Source of the DNA: Armatimonadota bacterium
GTDB lineage: Bacteria; Armatimonadota; Armatimonadia; Armatimonadales; Armatimonadaceae
Assembly (NCBI GenBank): GCA_014380815.1
Contig: JACMJB010000139.1
Span: 1 to 36,007 of the forward strand
DNA: 36,007 nucleotides
Direction: 5' to 3'
Shown here in pieces: positions 1 to 7,378 of the stretch (positions within the stretch are counted from its first letter, which is position 1; each line of letters starts with the position of its first letter). The notes beneath the pieces were generated by a model. It worked only from the letters and a program-made list of their open reading frames with translations, was not told the origin of the DNA and did no database searches. A program made the translations under genes and the position numbers.

Positions 1-465
1 AATTCGGTCCCCGTCTCCGATGCCGCTACCGGGTTCGAGGTGCGGGTGACGGCGACCCCGGCGCGGCACGGCCCCGAAGGTATCGAACCCGTAACCGGCG
101 ATGTCATCGGCTTTGTTCTCGAATGGGAGGGCGCGACAAACGACGCATTGTACGTGTCCGGTGACACGGTTTGGTACGAGGGCGTCGCACAGATCGGCGA
201 GCGCTTCGGACGCATCGGCACGGCAGTTCTCTTTCTGGGCGGCGTGCGCCCCGCAGAGGGCGAACCGCTTTTGACGATGGACGCTGCCGGAGCGGTGCAA
301 ACAATGCGGACACTCAGCATCAAAACCGTGATGCCCGTCCACTACGAGGGCTGGCAACACTTCATCGAATCCCGCACCGTGGCGGAACAGGTATTCGCGA
401 AGGCCGGACTGGATTCGCGCATCGTCTGGCTGACGCCCGGCGAAGCGCAAAGCGTCGCGGTGTGA
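1..465 (+). CDS. MBL-fold metal-dependent hydrolase, 3' part
   Basis: The reading frame is open from the first base of the window, so this is the C-terminal portion of a gene that begins upstream. The visible protein has the second half of a metallo-beta-lactamase fold: ARHGPEG (a family metal-site histidine region), the strand LYVSGDTVWYEG in which the aspartate would be a bridging metal ligand, and VMPVHYEGWQHF with the last metal-binding histidine. This pattern matches the UlaG-like / YtnP-like subgroup of small cytosolic hydrolases whose substrates are mostly unknown. The first metal motif (HxHxDH) lies outside the window, so activity cannot be judged. A GTG at 40 is an internal codon rather than a start. 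The gene converges with purC. Family call is firm; substrate is unknown. Confidence 0.85.
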   Translation, partial: NSVPVSDAATGFEVRVTATPARHGPEGIEPVTGDVIGFVLEWEGATNDALYVSGDTVWYEGVAQIGERFGRIGTAVLFLGGVRPAEGEPLLTMDAAGAVQTMRTLSIKTVMPVHYEGWQHFIESRTVAEQVFAKAGLDSRIVWLTPGEAQSVAV

Positions 466-523
466 GCGTGCCACAACCGATCAAATGACCGAATGGCACG
501 GGCGGTCCTTAGCGGAGAAAAGG

Positions 524-549
524 AAAAAAGCCCCGTCGTTTACGCGGCT
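524..549 (-). terminator. Possible weak terminator of purC
   Basis: On the minus strand the end of purC carries AGCC, a 13-base loop containing the stop codon, then GGCT followed directly by six T. The T run is good but the stem is only four base pairs, so this is a weak candidate. It lies between two convergent genes, where a terminator is expected. Confidence 0.33.
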
Positions 550-1442
550 TCGGGCAGATCGCGACTGGTCAGGCGGCGATACGCCTCGCGGTATTTGTCG
601 GCGGTCTTTTCGACGACGTCCGGGGGAAGATCAGGGGCAGGGGCCTCGCCGTCCCAGCCGGGCACAGACTGAAGGTAGTCGCGAACGAACTGCTTATCGA
701 ACGAGGGTTGCGGGCCGCCGGGGCGGTAGGTATCCGCATCCCAGAATCGCGACGAATCGGGGGTCAATGCCTCATCAATCAGCAGGAGTTCCGGGGCGCC
801 GTTCGCACCCGATACCGTTCCGAACTCGAACTTCGTGTCTGCAAGCAGGATACCGCGCGCCCTAGCATAGTCGCGCGCGAACGAGTACAGCGCGACTGCG
901 GCATCACGCACCGGTTCGGCCCATTCACCGATGTAAGAGACGATCTCGCTCTGCGGTATCGGCAGGTCATGACCGGCGACGGCCTTGGTCGAGGGGGTAA
1001 AGAGGGGCACGGGCAGCCGGTCACTTTCCCGGAGACCGGGCGGGAGTGCCGCCCCCCACAGGGAGATAGGGCCGCCGTGGGAGTCGCCCAGACGCGCGTA
1101 CTCTTTCCAGCCGGACCCGGAGAGATAGCCGCGAATGACCGCTTCAATCGGGAGCGGCTGCGAGCGTCGGCATAGCAGGCAGCGCCCCGCTAGCATCTGC
1201 CGCAGGTCATCGGTCAGCTCTACCCCGCGCGCCTGCAGGCGCGCCGCGATCTCGTTGTCGTCAGCGGTGAGAAGGTGGTTCGGCAACAGGGACTTGGTCT
1301 TGGCGAACCAGAAGACCGAAAGCTGGGTCAGGACACGACCCTTGTCCGGGATTCCCTGCGCCAGAACCAGATCGAAAGCCGAGATGCGGTCGGTCGCGAT
1401 CAGCAGGAGAGCATCGTCCCCGACCTGGTAGACATCGCGCAC
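540..1442 (-). CDS. purC: Phosphoribosylaminoimidazole-succinocarboxamide synthase (SAICAR synthetase)
   Basis: Catalyses ATP-dependent joining of aspartate to CAIR in purine synthesis, in the cytosol. The protein reads through the family landmarks: VRDVYQ at the very start, ATDRISAFDLVL, IPDKGRVLTQLS, the PIEAVIRGYLSGSGWKEY segment, and a C-terminal DTKFEFG / IDEALTPDSSRFW block. The coordinates use the first canonical start, a GTG at 1442, giving 300 residues. That start is probably too short: the frame stays open upstream and encodes LATDIPGLRRHATGK immediately before VRDVY, which is the conserved family N-terminus, yet no ATG, GTG or TTG exists there. A CTG at 1526 overlaps the lepB stop as CTGA and has GGGAAAGG about 10 bases before it, giving 328 residues. 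The gene follows lepB on the same strand and is probably translationally coupled to it. Confidence 0.93.
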   Translation of the reverse strand: MRDVYQVGDDALLLIATDRISAFDLVLAQGIPDKGRVLTQLSVFWFAKTKSLLPNHLLTADDNEIAARLQARGVELTDDLRQMLAGRCLLCRRSQPLPIEAVIRGYLSGSGWKEYARLGDSHGGPISLWGAALPPGLRESDRLPVPLFTPSTKAVAGHDLPIPQSEIVSYIGEWAEPVRDAAVALYSFARDYARARGILLADTKFEFGTVSGANGAPELLLIDEALTPDSSRFWDADTYRPGGPQPSFDKQFVRDYLQSVPGWDGEAPAPDLPPDVVEKTADKYREAYRRLTSRDLPEAA

Positions 1443-1522
1443 CTTGCCCGTGGCATGGCGCCGCAGACCGGGAATATCCGTTGCCAGAACGACCGGACCG
1501 TGGCTCGCGGTGCCCGGAGCGC

Positions 1523-2137
1523 TCAGCGGCTCAGCACCTTTCCCAGCAGCTCATAGTCGAAGACCGGGCCAAAATCGCGGGAGTCCAGGCTGTTGTAGGT
1601 GTTGTCCCCCATGACCATGAGCGATCCGATCGGCACGACCGCCCCGCCCCCGGTGTACTCCGGGAACCAGGAATCCGCGCGGACCCGACCACGCCCCGTT
1701 TCCAGATACCGGGGCCAGAGGGCATTCCCCTTCTCGTTTTGCACGAACACGACGCGCTTGACGATCTCCTCGCCCTTGTTGGCGCCATGTTTGAGCTTGA
1801 CGATCACGATATCGCCGACTTTGACCGGCGCGAACAGACGAAATGTCTTCAGCAGCACCAGGGAATCACCGGTGGTATAGGTCGGTTCCATGGAATGCCC
1901 CTGTACCTTTGCCATGCCGAAGTTCGGAAGGGCCAGAAGACACAATCCCAGAATGGGCAGGAGGACCCGTCGCTCCCGCTTGATTCGAGCGGCAAGGCTG
2001 CCCCGGCGCTCTTCAGCCGCCCGAACCGCAACGAGGCGGGATTCCAGCACAGGGTCAAGGGGCGCTGCGGCAGCGATGGGCAGGGAATCGGAGAGCGTCG
2101 TCGCTGCTGCCGCCCCGGTTGGCACTCGTTCATCCAT
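1523..2137 (-). CDS. lepB: Signal peptidase I
   Basis: Membrane-bound serine protease that removes signal peptides from exported proteins. The 204-residue protein has a 55-residue polar N-terminal tail, one transmembrane segment around residues 57-75, then GHSMEPT with nucleophile Ser82, the general-base lysine at Lys127 in EEIVKRVV, and the box D/E segment MGDNTYNSLDSRDFGPV (residues 176-192). All catalytic elements are present. A single N-terminal helix with a long Ala-rich cytoplasmic tail resembles Gram-positive and cyanobacterial forms rather than the two-helix E. coli enzyme. It lies between thrC and purC on the same strand; its stop overlaps the likely purC start. About 110 bases separate it from thrC, so it may have its own promoter. 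Confidence 0.95.
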   Translation of the reverse strand: MDERVPTGAAAATTLSDSLPIAAAAPLDPVLESRLVAVRAAEERRGSLAARIKRERRVLLPILGLCLLALPNFGMAKVQGHSMEPTYTTGDSLVLLKTFRLFAPVKVGDIVIVKLKHGANKGEEIVKRVVFVQNEKGNALWPRYLETGRGRVRADSWFPEYTGGGAVVPIGSLMVMGDNTYNSLDSRDFGPVFDYELLGKVLSR

Positions 2138-2247
2138 TGCGTGTTCGTTCCTGATTAAACCCGTGGGTTCACCAACATTTTTAGCGGTCGTATTGGTGCA
2201 AACGCGCCACAGACCAATCGGTTCCAGCCCTCAACGCTTCGAGGACT

Positions 2248-3330
2248 TTAGAAAAAACGGTCCAGCTGACGGAGGATCGCATCGCGCTGCGCGGCTACCT
2301 CTACGATACCCGATGCCACCGTTTTTATCGCACGGTCCGGGTCTTTCAGTCCATGTCCGGTGAGGGTCACCGTAACGGTCGCGGGTTCGTCGGTGGGAAG
2401 ATCTTTGAAGTAGCCGTTCTCGGCAAGCATCTTCAGACCGGCGACCGGTGCGGCGCAGGCAGGCTCCGCGAAGATCCCCTCATTTGCCGCAACCGCGGCA
2501 TAAGCCGCAACGATCTGTTCGTCGGTGACTTTGTGGATCAAGCCCCCGGACTGATCCCGGGCGGCGATGGCCCCCTTCCACGACGCCGGGTTCCCGATGC
2601 GGATAGCGGTCGCGATGGTGCAGGGTTCATGAACCCGGCTGCCGTCCACGAGCGGGGCCGCGCCGAATGCCTGAAAGCCGAGCATCTTTGGAGTGCGGGT
2701 CGCGCGGCCCGCCGCGTGATATTCCTGATAACCACGCCAGTAAGCGGTGATATTCCCGGCGTTACCCACCGGGATCGCGTGAAAGTGCGGGGCATCGCCG
2801 AGCGCGTCCACGATCTCGAAGGCGGCGGTCTTTTGTCCCTCGATCCGGACCGGATTCACAGAGTTGACCAGCGCGATCGGGTGAGTGGCGCAGATGTCGC
2901 GCACCAGATTCAGGGCATCATCGAAGTTGCCGTCAATGGCGAGCACCTGCGCCCCGTGGATCAATGCCTGGGAAAGCTTTCCCAGCGCGACCTCGCCTCT
3001 TGGCAGAAGCACCACCGAGGCGATCCCCGCGCGGGCGGCGTACGCGGACGCAGCAGCACTAGTGTTTCCGGTCGAGGCACACATCACGACCTTCGCGCCC
3101 GTCTCGACCGCCTTACTGACCGCCATCGTCATGCCCCGGTCCTTGAATGAGCCAGTCGGGTTCATTCCCTCGAACTTCAGGAAGACCCGTAGCTGAGGCG
3201 GTACACCGATCCACCGGGCAAGACGCGGGGCCTCGATCAGCGGTGTGCTTCCCTCAGCGAGCGTGATCACCGGCGTCGCATCGGTGACATCGGGCAGCAG
3301 CGGACGATAGCGTTCAATGATTCCAGACAT
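2248..3330 (-). CDS. thrC: Threonine synthase
   Basis: PLP-dependent enzyme converting O-phosphohomoserine to threonine, the last step of the pathway. The 360-residue protein has the short threonine-synthase form: TLAEGSTPLIEAPRLA at the N-terminus, FEGMNPTGSFKDRGM with the PLP Schiff-base lysine at Lys63, CASTGNTSAAASAYAARAG for phosphate binding, and IPVGNAGNITAYWRGY for the PLP phosphate cup. The C-terminus is normal (VTLTGHGLKDPDRAI). It sits in the accB-hom-flavin reductase-thrC run on the minus strand, 30 bases after the flavin-reductase gene, so both threonine-branch genes are together. No homoserine kinase gene is in the window. No strong Shine-Dalgarno is visible before the ATG, consistent with coupling to upstream translation. 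Confidence 0.95.
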   Translation of the reverse strand: MSGIIERYRPLLPDVTDATPVITLAEGSTPLIEAPRLARWIGVPPQLRVFLKFEGMNPTGSFKDRGMTMAVSKAVETGAKVVMCASTGNTSAAASAYAARAGIASVVLLPRGEVALGKLSQALIHGAQVLAIDGNFDDALNLVRDICATHPIALVNSVNPVRIEGQKTAAFEIVDALGDAPHFHAIPVGNAGNITAYWRGYQEYHAAGRATRTPKMLGFQAFGAAPLVDGSRVHEPCTIATAIRIGNPASWKGAIAARDQSGGLIHKVTDEQIVAAYAAVAANEGIFAEPACAAPVAGLKMLAENGYFKDLPTDEPATVTVTLTGHGLKDPDRAIKTVASGIVEVAAQRDAILRQLDRFF

Positions 3331-3360
3331 AGTTTTCTATTTCGACCGAAGCGGCAGCCG

Positions 3361-3954
3361 TTATCCCCACACCTTGGGCAGCGTGAACGGGTCGCGCAGG
3401 CTGGCATAGCGCAGCGGGCCGACCGATGCCAGCACATCCGCGCCGACCGTATCGAACCCTTCGGAGATAAACGCCCCGACGACCCGCGCCACGACCAGGC
3501 GGCAGCGCGACGGCGGCAGGTCCACGATGCTTTCCACGACACAGCCCAGCGCGGCGGGCGATTCCGCGATCCGCGGGACACTAACCCCGTCTATTGGGGC
3601 GGCGTTCAAACCTAGCCGCTGGAAATCATCGGTTCCGCGCCCATACTCCCTTGCAGACTCGTTCATCGCTTCTGCGAGGGTTCTCGTGACAATATTCAGC
3701 ACGAACTCTCCGGTCGCTTCGATATTGGCGAGGGTGTCTTTTGGTTCGCTCTCACGCTCCGAGAAGGCCACCCCAACCAGCGGCGGGCTGTTGGCCAGGC
3801 CGGTGTACGAGTTGAACGGCGCGATATTCACGCCCTGCTCGGTGCCCTCTCCCACTGCCACGCCGCGCGAGGTGATCCAGGCCAGCGGACGGGGGGCGAC
3901 CACGGAGGCGAGGATCGCGCTGCGCTGCTCGAAGGGCAGTTCGTCGAAAATCAT
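3361..3954 (-). CDS. Flavin reductase-like FMN-binding domain protein
   Basis: A 197-residue protein of the flavin-reductase-like, FMN-binding split-barrel family. Diagnostic parts are ILASVVAPRPLAWITSRG near the N-terminus, NIAPFNSYTGLANSPPLVGVAFS (flavin-contact loop), KDTLANIEATGEFVLNIV, and the dimer-type C-terminal half ALGCVVESIVDLP ... LVVARVVGAFI. Such proteins reduce or bind FMN for partner oxygenases or act as stand-alone reductases; the substrate cannot be told from sequence. I chose the ATG at 3954 because it precedes MIFDELPFEQR, the usual family start, has a purine-rich GGGGGGAG upstream and avoids overlap with hom; a start at 4026 would overlap hom and encode unrelated residues. 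It lies between hom and thrC, an unusual position for this family. Confidence 0.88.
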   Translation of the reverse strand: MIFDELPFEQRSAILASVVAPRPLAWITSRGVAVGEGTEQGVNIAPFNSYTGLANSPPLVGVAFSERESEPKDTLANIEATGEFVLNIVTRTLAEAMNESAREYGRGTDDFQRLGLNAAPIDGVSVPRIAESPAALGCVVESIVDLPPSRCRLVVARVVGAFISEGFDTVGADVLASVGPLRYASLRDPFTLPKVWG

Positions 3955-3979
3955 GCGCCGCTCCCCCCGCGGAGACCGC

Positions 3980-5269
3980 TCATTCCGCCACCCGGATACA
4001 GTTGCTAACCGCCCGGACGGCGTCAAGTTTGGTGATCGTGGCGAGTGCGGCGCGCAGGTGCTTTTCCCGTACCAGGTGCGTCACCCAGACGATTTCGGCT
4101 TCCGCGGAGGGGAGGAGGTGCTGAATAACAGACTCGATGGAGACGTCATTATCGCCGAAAATGCTGGCGATCGAAGCCAATACCTTTGGCCGGTCGTCCA
4201 CCCGCACACGGATATAGTAACGTGATTCCAAAACGTCCACGGACAGCATCCGCTTCTCCTCGAAGCAGGTGCAGCCGATGCGCCCGGTGGAAGCCGCGAG
4301 GATATTGCGCCCCGCCGCGACCATATCCCCCACCACGGCGCTCCCCGTCGGCAGGCTGCCCGCACCACGCCCGTAGAACATCACGTCGCCCACTGCATCG
4401 CCGCGCACCAGAACCGCGTTGAAGACATCGTCCACGGTCGCGAGCGGGTGCTTGAGCGGCAGCAGTGCGGGGTGGACGCGCACCTGCATGGATTTGCCGT
4501 TCGCGGACTGCTCGGCGACCGCGACCAGTTTGATCCGGTAGCCAAGTTCCCGCGCCACGATGATATCGCGCGCTTCGATGCCGCGAATCCCCTCGGCGGA
4601 GATGTCTTCCACGTGGACGCGCGAGTTGAAGGCGATAGAGGCAAGAATCGCTATTTTGTACTGGGCATCGAAGCCGTCCACATCGCTGGTGGGGTCCGAT
4701 TCCGCGTAGCCGTGCGCCTGCGCTTCGGCAAGAACATCAGCGAAGGCCGCGCCCTCCTCGGTCATTTTGGTCAGGATGTAATTGGTCGTACCATTGACGA
4801 TCCCCATCACTTCGCGGATCTGGTTTCCGGTCAGCGATTCCTTCATCGCAGCGACGATCGGAATCCCGCCCGCGACACTTCCTTCCAGGAAGAAATCTTT
4901 CTTGGCCGCGCCCGCCGCTTCCATCAGGTCATGACCGGCCTTCGCCATCATCTCCTTGTTAGCGGTAATGATGTTCTTGCCGCTTTCGATAGCCCGCATC
5001 ACATACTCGTGGGCGGGTTCCACGCCGCCGATCAGTTCGGCGAGGATCTCGATCTCCGGGTCGTTGATGACCTCGTAAGGATCGTCGGTGAGCAAGGCGC
5101 GGTCTACGGAAACCGCGCGGGGCTTGTCAAGGCTGCGCACGGCGATCTTCTTGACAACCAGCTTTGCTCCGACGCGCTGCGCGATGGCGTCCGCGTTCTC
5201 CTGAAGGATACGCACGGCCCCCGACCCGACGACCCCCAGTCCCAGCACCCCGATTTTAATCTCGCGCAT
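3980..5269 (-). CDS. hom: Homoserine dehydrogenase with C-terminal ACT domain
   Basis: Reduces aspartate semialdehyde to homoserine, committing carbon to threonine and methionine. The 429-residue protein has an N-terminal nucleotide-binding fold (KIGVLGLGVVGSGAV, residues 5-19), ITANKEMMAKAG with Lys105, the catalytic domain EGSVAGGIPIVAAMKESL (129-146), GIVNGTTNYILTKM, and the substrate-site block SDPTSDVDGFDAQYKIAI containing the family catalytic lysine at Lys205. Residues from about 350 form an ACT domain (YYIRVRVDDRPKVLASIASIF), the usual site of threonine feedback inhibition. The length is typical of the ACT-bearing monofunctional enzyme. It begins two bases after the accB stop, so the two genes are very likely one transcript, and is followed by the flavin-reductase gene and thrC. 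Confidence 0.96.
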   Translation of the reverse strand: MREIKIGVLGLGVVGSGAVRILQENADAIAQRVGAKLVVKKIAVRSLDKPRAVSVDRALLTDDPYEVINDPEIEILAELIGGVEPAHEYVMRAIESGKNIITANKEMMAKAGHDLMEAAGAAKKDFFLEGSVAGGIPIVAAMKESLTGNQIREVMGIVNGTTNYILTKMTEEGAAFADVLAEAQAHGYAESDPTSDVDGFDAQYKIAILASIAFNSRVHVEDISAEGIRGIEARDIIVARELGYRIKLVAVAEQSANGKSMQVRVHPALLPLKHPLATVDDVFNAVLVRGDAVGDVMFYGRGAGSLPTGSAVVGDMVAAGRNILAASTGRIGCTCFEEKRMLSVDVLESRYYIRVRVDDRPKVLASIASIFGDNDVSIESVIQHLLPSAEAEIVWVTHLVREKHLRAALATITKLDAVRAVSNCIRVAE

Positions 5270-5271
5270 CG

Positions 5272-5772
5272 CTATTCCACCTCTTGCAGCAGCACCAGCG
5301 CATCGCCGGGCTGTACCAGCGCCCCGTTCTTCGCGGGAATCTCGACCACGGTTCCCGCCATCTCCGCCAGCACCTCGGAGAACACCTTCATCGCCTCGAT
5401 CATTCCGATAGGCTGACCGACCTCCAGAACATCCCCGGCCTCGATAAACGACGGCTCGCCGGGCGCGGGAGATCGGTAAAAGACCCCCATCACCGGCGCT
5501 TCGATGCGGACCAGATGCGGGTTCGCTTCCAGGGTCGCGGTTCCCGGTGTCGCCGCTTCCCTTCCCATCTCGGTCTCGACCCCCGCGCCTTCGGCAGGCG
5601 TTTGGGGGGTGTCCGGCGAGGCGTACACCGTGGCAGCCTGGCGAAAATGAGAAGCGGTACGGAGCGTGACCCGCAGGTCCCCCTCTTCATAGCGCAGTTC
5701 GCTCAGCCCGTTTTCTTCCACGAGATGCGCCAGGCGTTGAAGGTCCTCCGCGCTGATTCCAAAGTCGGTCAC
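5272..5772 (-). CDS. accB: Biotin carboxyl carrier protein of acetyl-CoA carboxylase
   Basis: Carries biotin between the carboxylase and transferase parts of acetyl-CoA carboxylase, the first step of fatty-acid synthesis. The 166-residue protein has the AccB layout: an N-terminal segment (DLQRLAHLVEENGLSELRYEEGD form) that contacts the carboxylase, a Pro/Ala/Thr-rich linker at about residues 50-85, and a biotinyl domain from about 88 with the biotin site IEAMKVF, lysine 129. The VMGVFYRSPAPGEPSF thumb loop is that of bacterial AccB rather than a pyruvate carboxylase domain. The start is GTG at 5772. It heads the minus-strand unit and lies just downstream of a near-consensus promoter. No accC follows; hom comes next instead. 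Confidence 0.94.
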   Translation of the reverse strand: MTDFGISAEDLQRLAHLVEENGLSELRYEEGDLRVTLRTASHFRQAATVYASPDTPQTPAEGAGVETEMGREAATPGTATLEANPHLVRIEAPVMGVFYRSPAPGEPSFIEAGDVLEVGQPIGMIEAMKVFSEVLAEMAGTVVEIPAKNGALVQPGDALVLLQEVE

Positions 5773-5847
5773 AGTGTAAAAACAAGCCTCTAAGATGCGT
5801 GCCGAAACAGGGAAAGTCCGGGGTTTGGGGCCGCAGTGGTGGCCTTG

Positions 5848-5876
5848 ATTTTAGCATTCAGGCAGGGGGGTGTCAA
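5848..5876 (-). promoter_or_regulatory. Sigma70-type promoter of the accB-hom unit
   Basis: On the minus strand TTGACA (5876-5871), a 17-base spacer and TAAAAT (5853-5848) form a nearly perfect housekeeping promoter. Transcription would start near 5841 and leave a leader of about 70 bases before the accB GTG. It is one of the two clearest promoters in the window. Confidence 0.8.
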
Positions 5877-5994
5877 GGCAGCCCAGCAATCCGCGCGGGT
5901 CAGCCCACCTCCAGCGGCAGAGATCAAGAGCGTTCCGCACCCAATCGGGGAAAAAGGGTAAACTGTCTTTGACGCTTATTACCCGCACCCGTAA

Positions 5995-7356
5995 ATGCCC
6001 CCTGAAACCCTAAAATCCATCGTCCTGGTTCTCGTGGCGCTGCTGCTCGTCCTTCTGAACGGCTTCTTTGTCGCCGCCGAATTCGCCATCGTCAAGGTGC
6101 GCACCACGCGAATTGACGAGCTAGCGGCCAAGAACGCCTTCGGGGCGAAGAAGGCCCAGGAGGCCGTGCGGCACCTGGACGCCTACCTGTCCGCGACCCA
6201 GCTTGGCATCACACTCGCCTCGCTTGGTCTGGGCTATATCGGTGAACCGGCTTTCGCCGATCTGCTCGACCCGCTGTTTGGCAGCCTTTCACCGACGACC
6301 CGTCATGTTGTCGCCGGAGCCATCGCCTTCACGATCATTACCGCGCTGCATATCGTGATCGGGGAGCTTGCCCCCAAATCGCTGGCGATTCAGCGCGCCG
6401 AGTCCACGACTCTCGCGATTGTCTACCCGCTCGATTTCTTTTACCGACTGTTCAAGGCTCCGATTGCGTTTCTGAACTGGACTGCCTCCCTGGTCCTGCG
6501 CCCGTTTGGGCTGACCGCCGCCGGGGAGCATGGCGGCGATGCCCACTCGGAGGGGGAGCTTCGTCTGATCCTGAATGCCAGCATGGCGGGCGGCGAGATC
6601 AAGGCATCCGAAGTACACCTGGTCAATCAGGTGCTGGATTTCGGGCATCAGCAGGCGAAAGATATCATGGTGCCCCGCCCGGACGTGGTGTTTCTGGATC
6701 AGGAACGGTCCCTTTCGGACAACATCGCCATCGCGGATGCCGCCGGATATACCCGCTTTCCGCTCTGCGACGGGTCGCCGGATCGCGTGGTGGGGATGGT
6801 GCATGTCAAGCAGCTTCTGGCGCAGGGCCGTCACACGCCCCTGGATGGTTCGATAGATTCGCATATAGTGCGCGGCGTGCTGCGGGTTCCGGAAACCAAG
6901 CCGATTGACCAGATGCTCCGCGACATGCAGCGGGAACGGCAGCACATGGCGGTGGTCGTGGATGAGTACGGCGGCACGGCGGGGATCGTGACGCTGGAAG
7001 ATATCGTCGAGGAGATCGTCGGCGACATCCAGGACGAGTTCGATCGGACTTCGCCGGAGCTGGAGCCGGCGGGCAAGGACTGCTATCAGGTGGACGCCCG
7101 CATGTCGCTGGAAAAGCTGCAGCGCGCGCTCGGCATCACCGGACCGGAGGACGAACCGGAGGTGGATACCGTCGGCGGCTGGGTGCTTTCCGCGCTCGGT
7201 GGAACGGCGGCCCGCATGGATGATGCCGTCCCGTTCGGCGAGGCGACCTTCACGGTCAGCGAACTCGCGGGCCGCCGCATCCGCAAGGTGCGTGTCTGTG
7301 TTCCTGAGCCGAAGACCGGCCTCGGCGAGATGGCGGGAACGGGGACTGGACACTAG
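5995..7356 (+). CDS. CNNM/CorC (HlyC-type) membrane protein with CBS pair
   Basis: A 453-residue integral membrane protein of the DUF21 (CNNM) - CBS pair - CorC_HlyC family, linked to Mg2+/Co2+ or Na+-coupled Mg2+ transport. The DUF21 part covers about residues 5-190 with hydrophobic helices at 8-30, 105-125 and 140-172 and the family motif NGFFVAAEFAIVKVRTTRI near the N-terminus. The CBS pair covers about 218-345 (AKDIMVPRPDVVFLD, then QHMAVVVDEYGGTAGIVTLEDIVEEIVGDI), and the C-terminal transporter-associated domain follows (DCYQVDARMSLEKL ... VDTVGGWVL). The length is complete for the family. It is transcribed alone, divergent from accB, and converges with the lactonase gene 22 bases later. 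The transported ion is inferred from family only. Confidence 0.93.
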   Translation: MPPETLKSIVLVLVALLLVLLNGFFVAAEFAIVKVRTTRIDELAAKNAFGAKKAQEAVRHLDAYLSATQLGITLASLGLGYIGEPAFADLLDPLFGSLSPTTRHVVAGAIAFTIITALHIVIGELAPKSLAIQRAESTTLAIVYPLDFFYRLFKAPIAFLNWTASLVLRPFGLTAAGEHGGDAHSEGELRLILNASMAGGEIKASEVHLVNQVLDFGHQQAKDIMVPRPDVVFLDQERSLSDNIAIADAAGYTRFPLCDGSPDRVVGMVHVKQLLAQGRHTPLDGSIDSHIVRGVLRVPETKPIDQMLRDMQRERQHMAVVVDEYGGTAGIVTLEDIVEEIVGDIQDEFDRTSPELEPAGKDCYQVDARMSLEKLQRALGITGPEDEPEVDTVGGWVLSALGGTAARMDDAVPFGEATFTVSELAGRRIRKVRVCVPEPKTGLGEMAGTGTGH

Positions 7357-7378
7357 CACGAGAGTGCCAGGTATCGTA

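Noticed and set aside
2162-2180. GGTGAACCCACGG occurring both before lepB and near 19088
   Set aside because: A single shared 13-mer is expected by chance in a window of this size, and the contexts differ.
4448-5416. 322-codon open frame on the plus strand
   Set aside because: Antisense to hom and accB; no recognisable motif.
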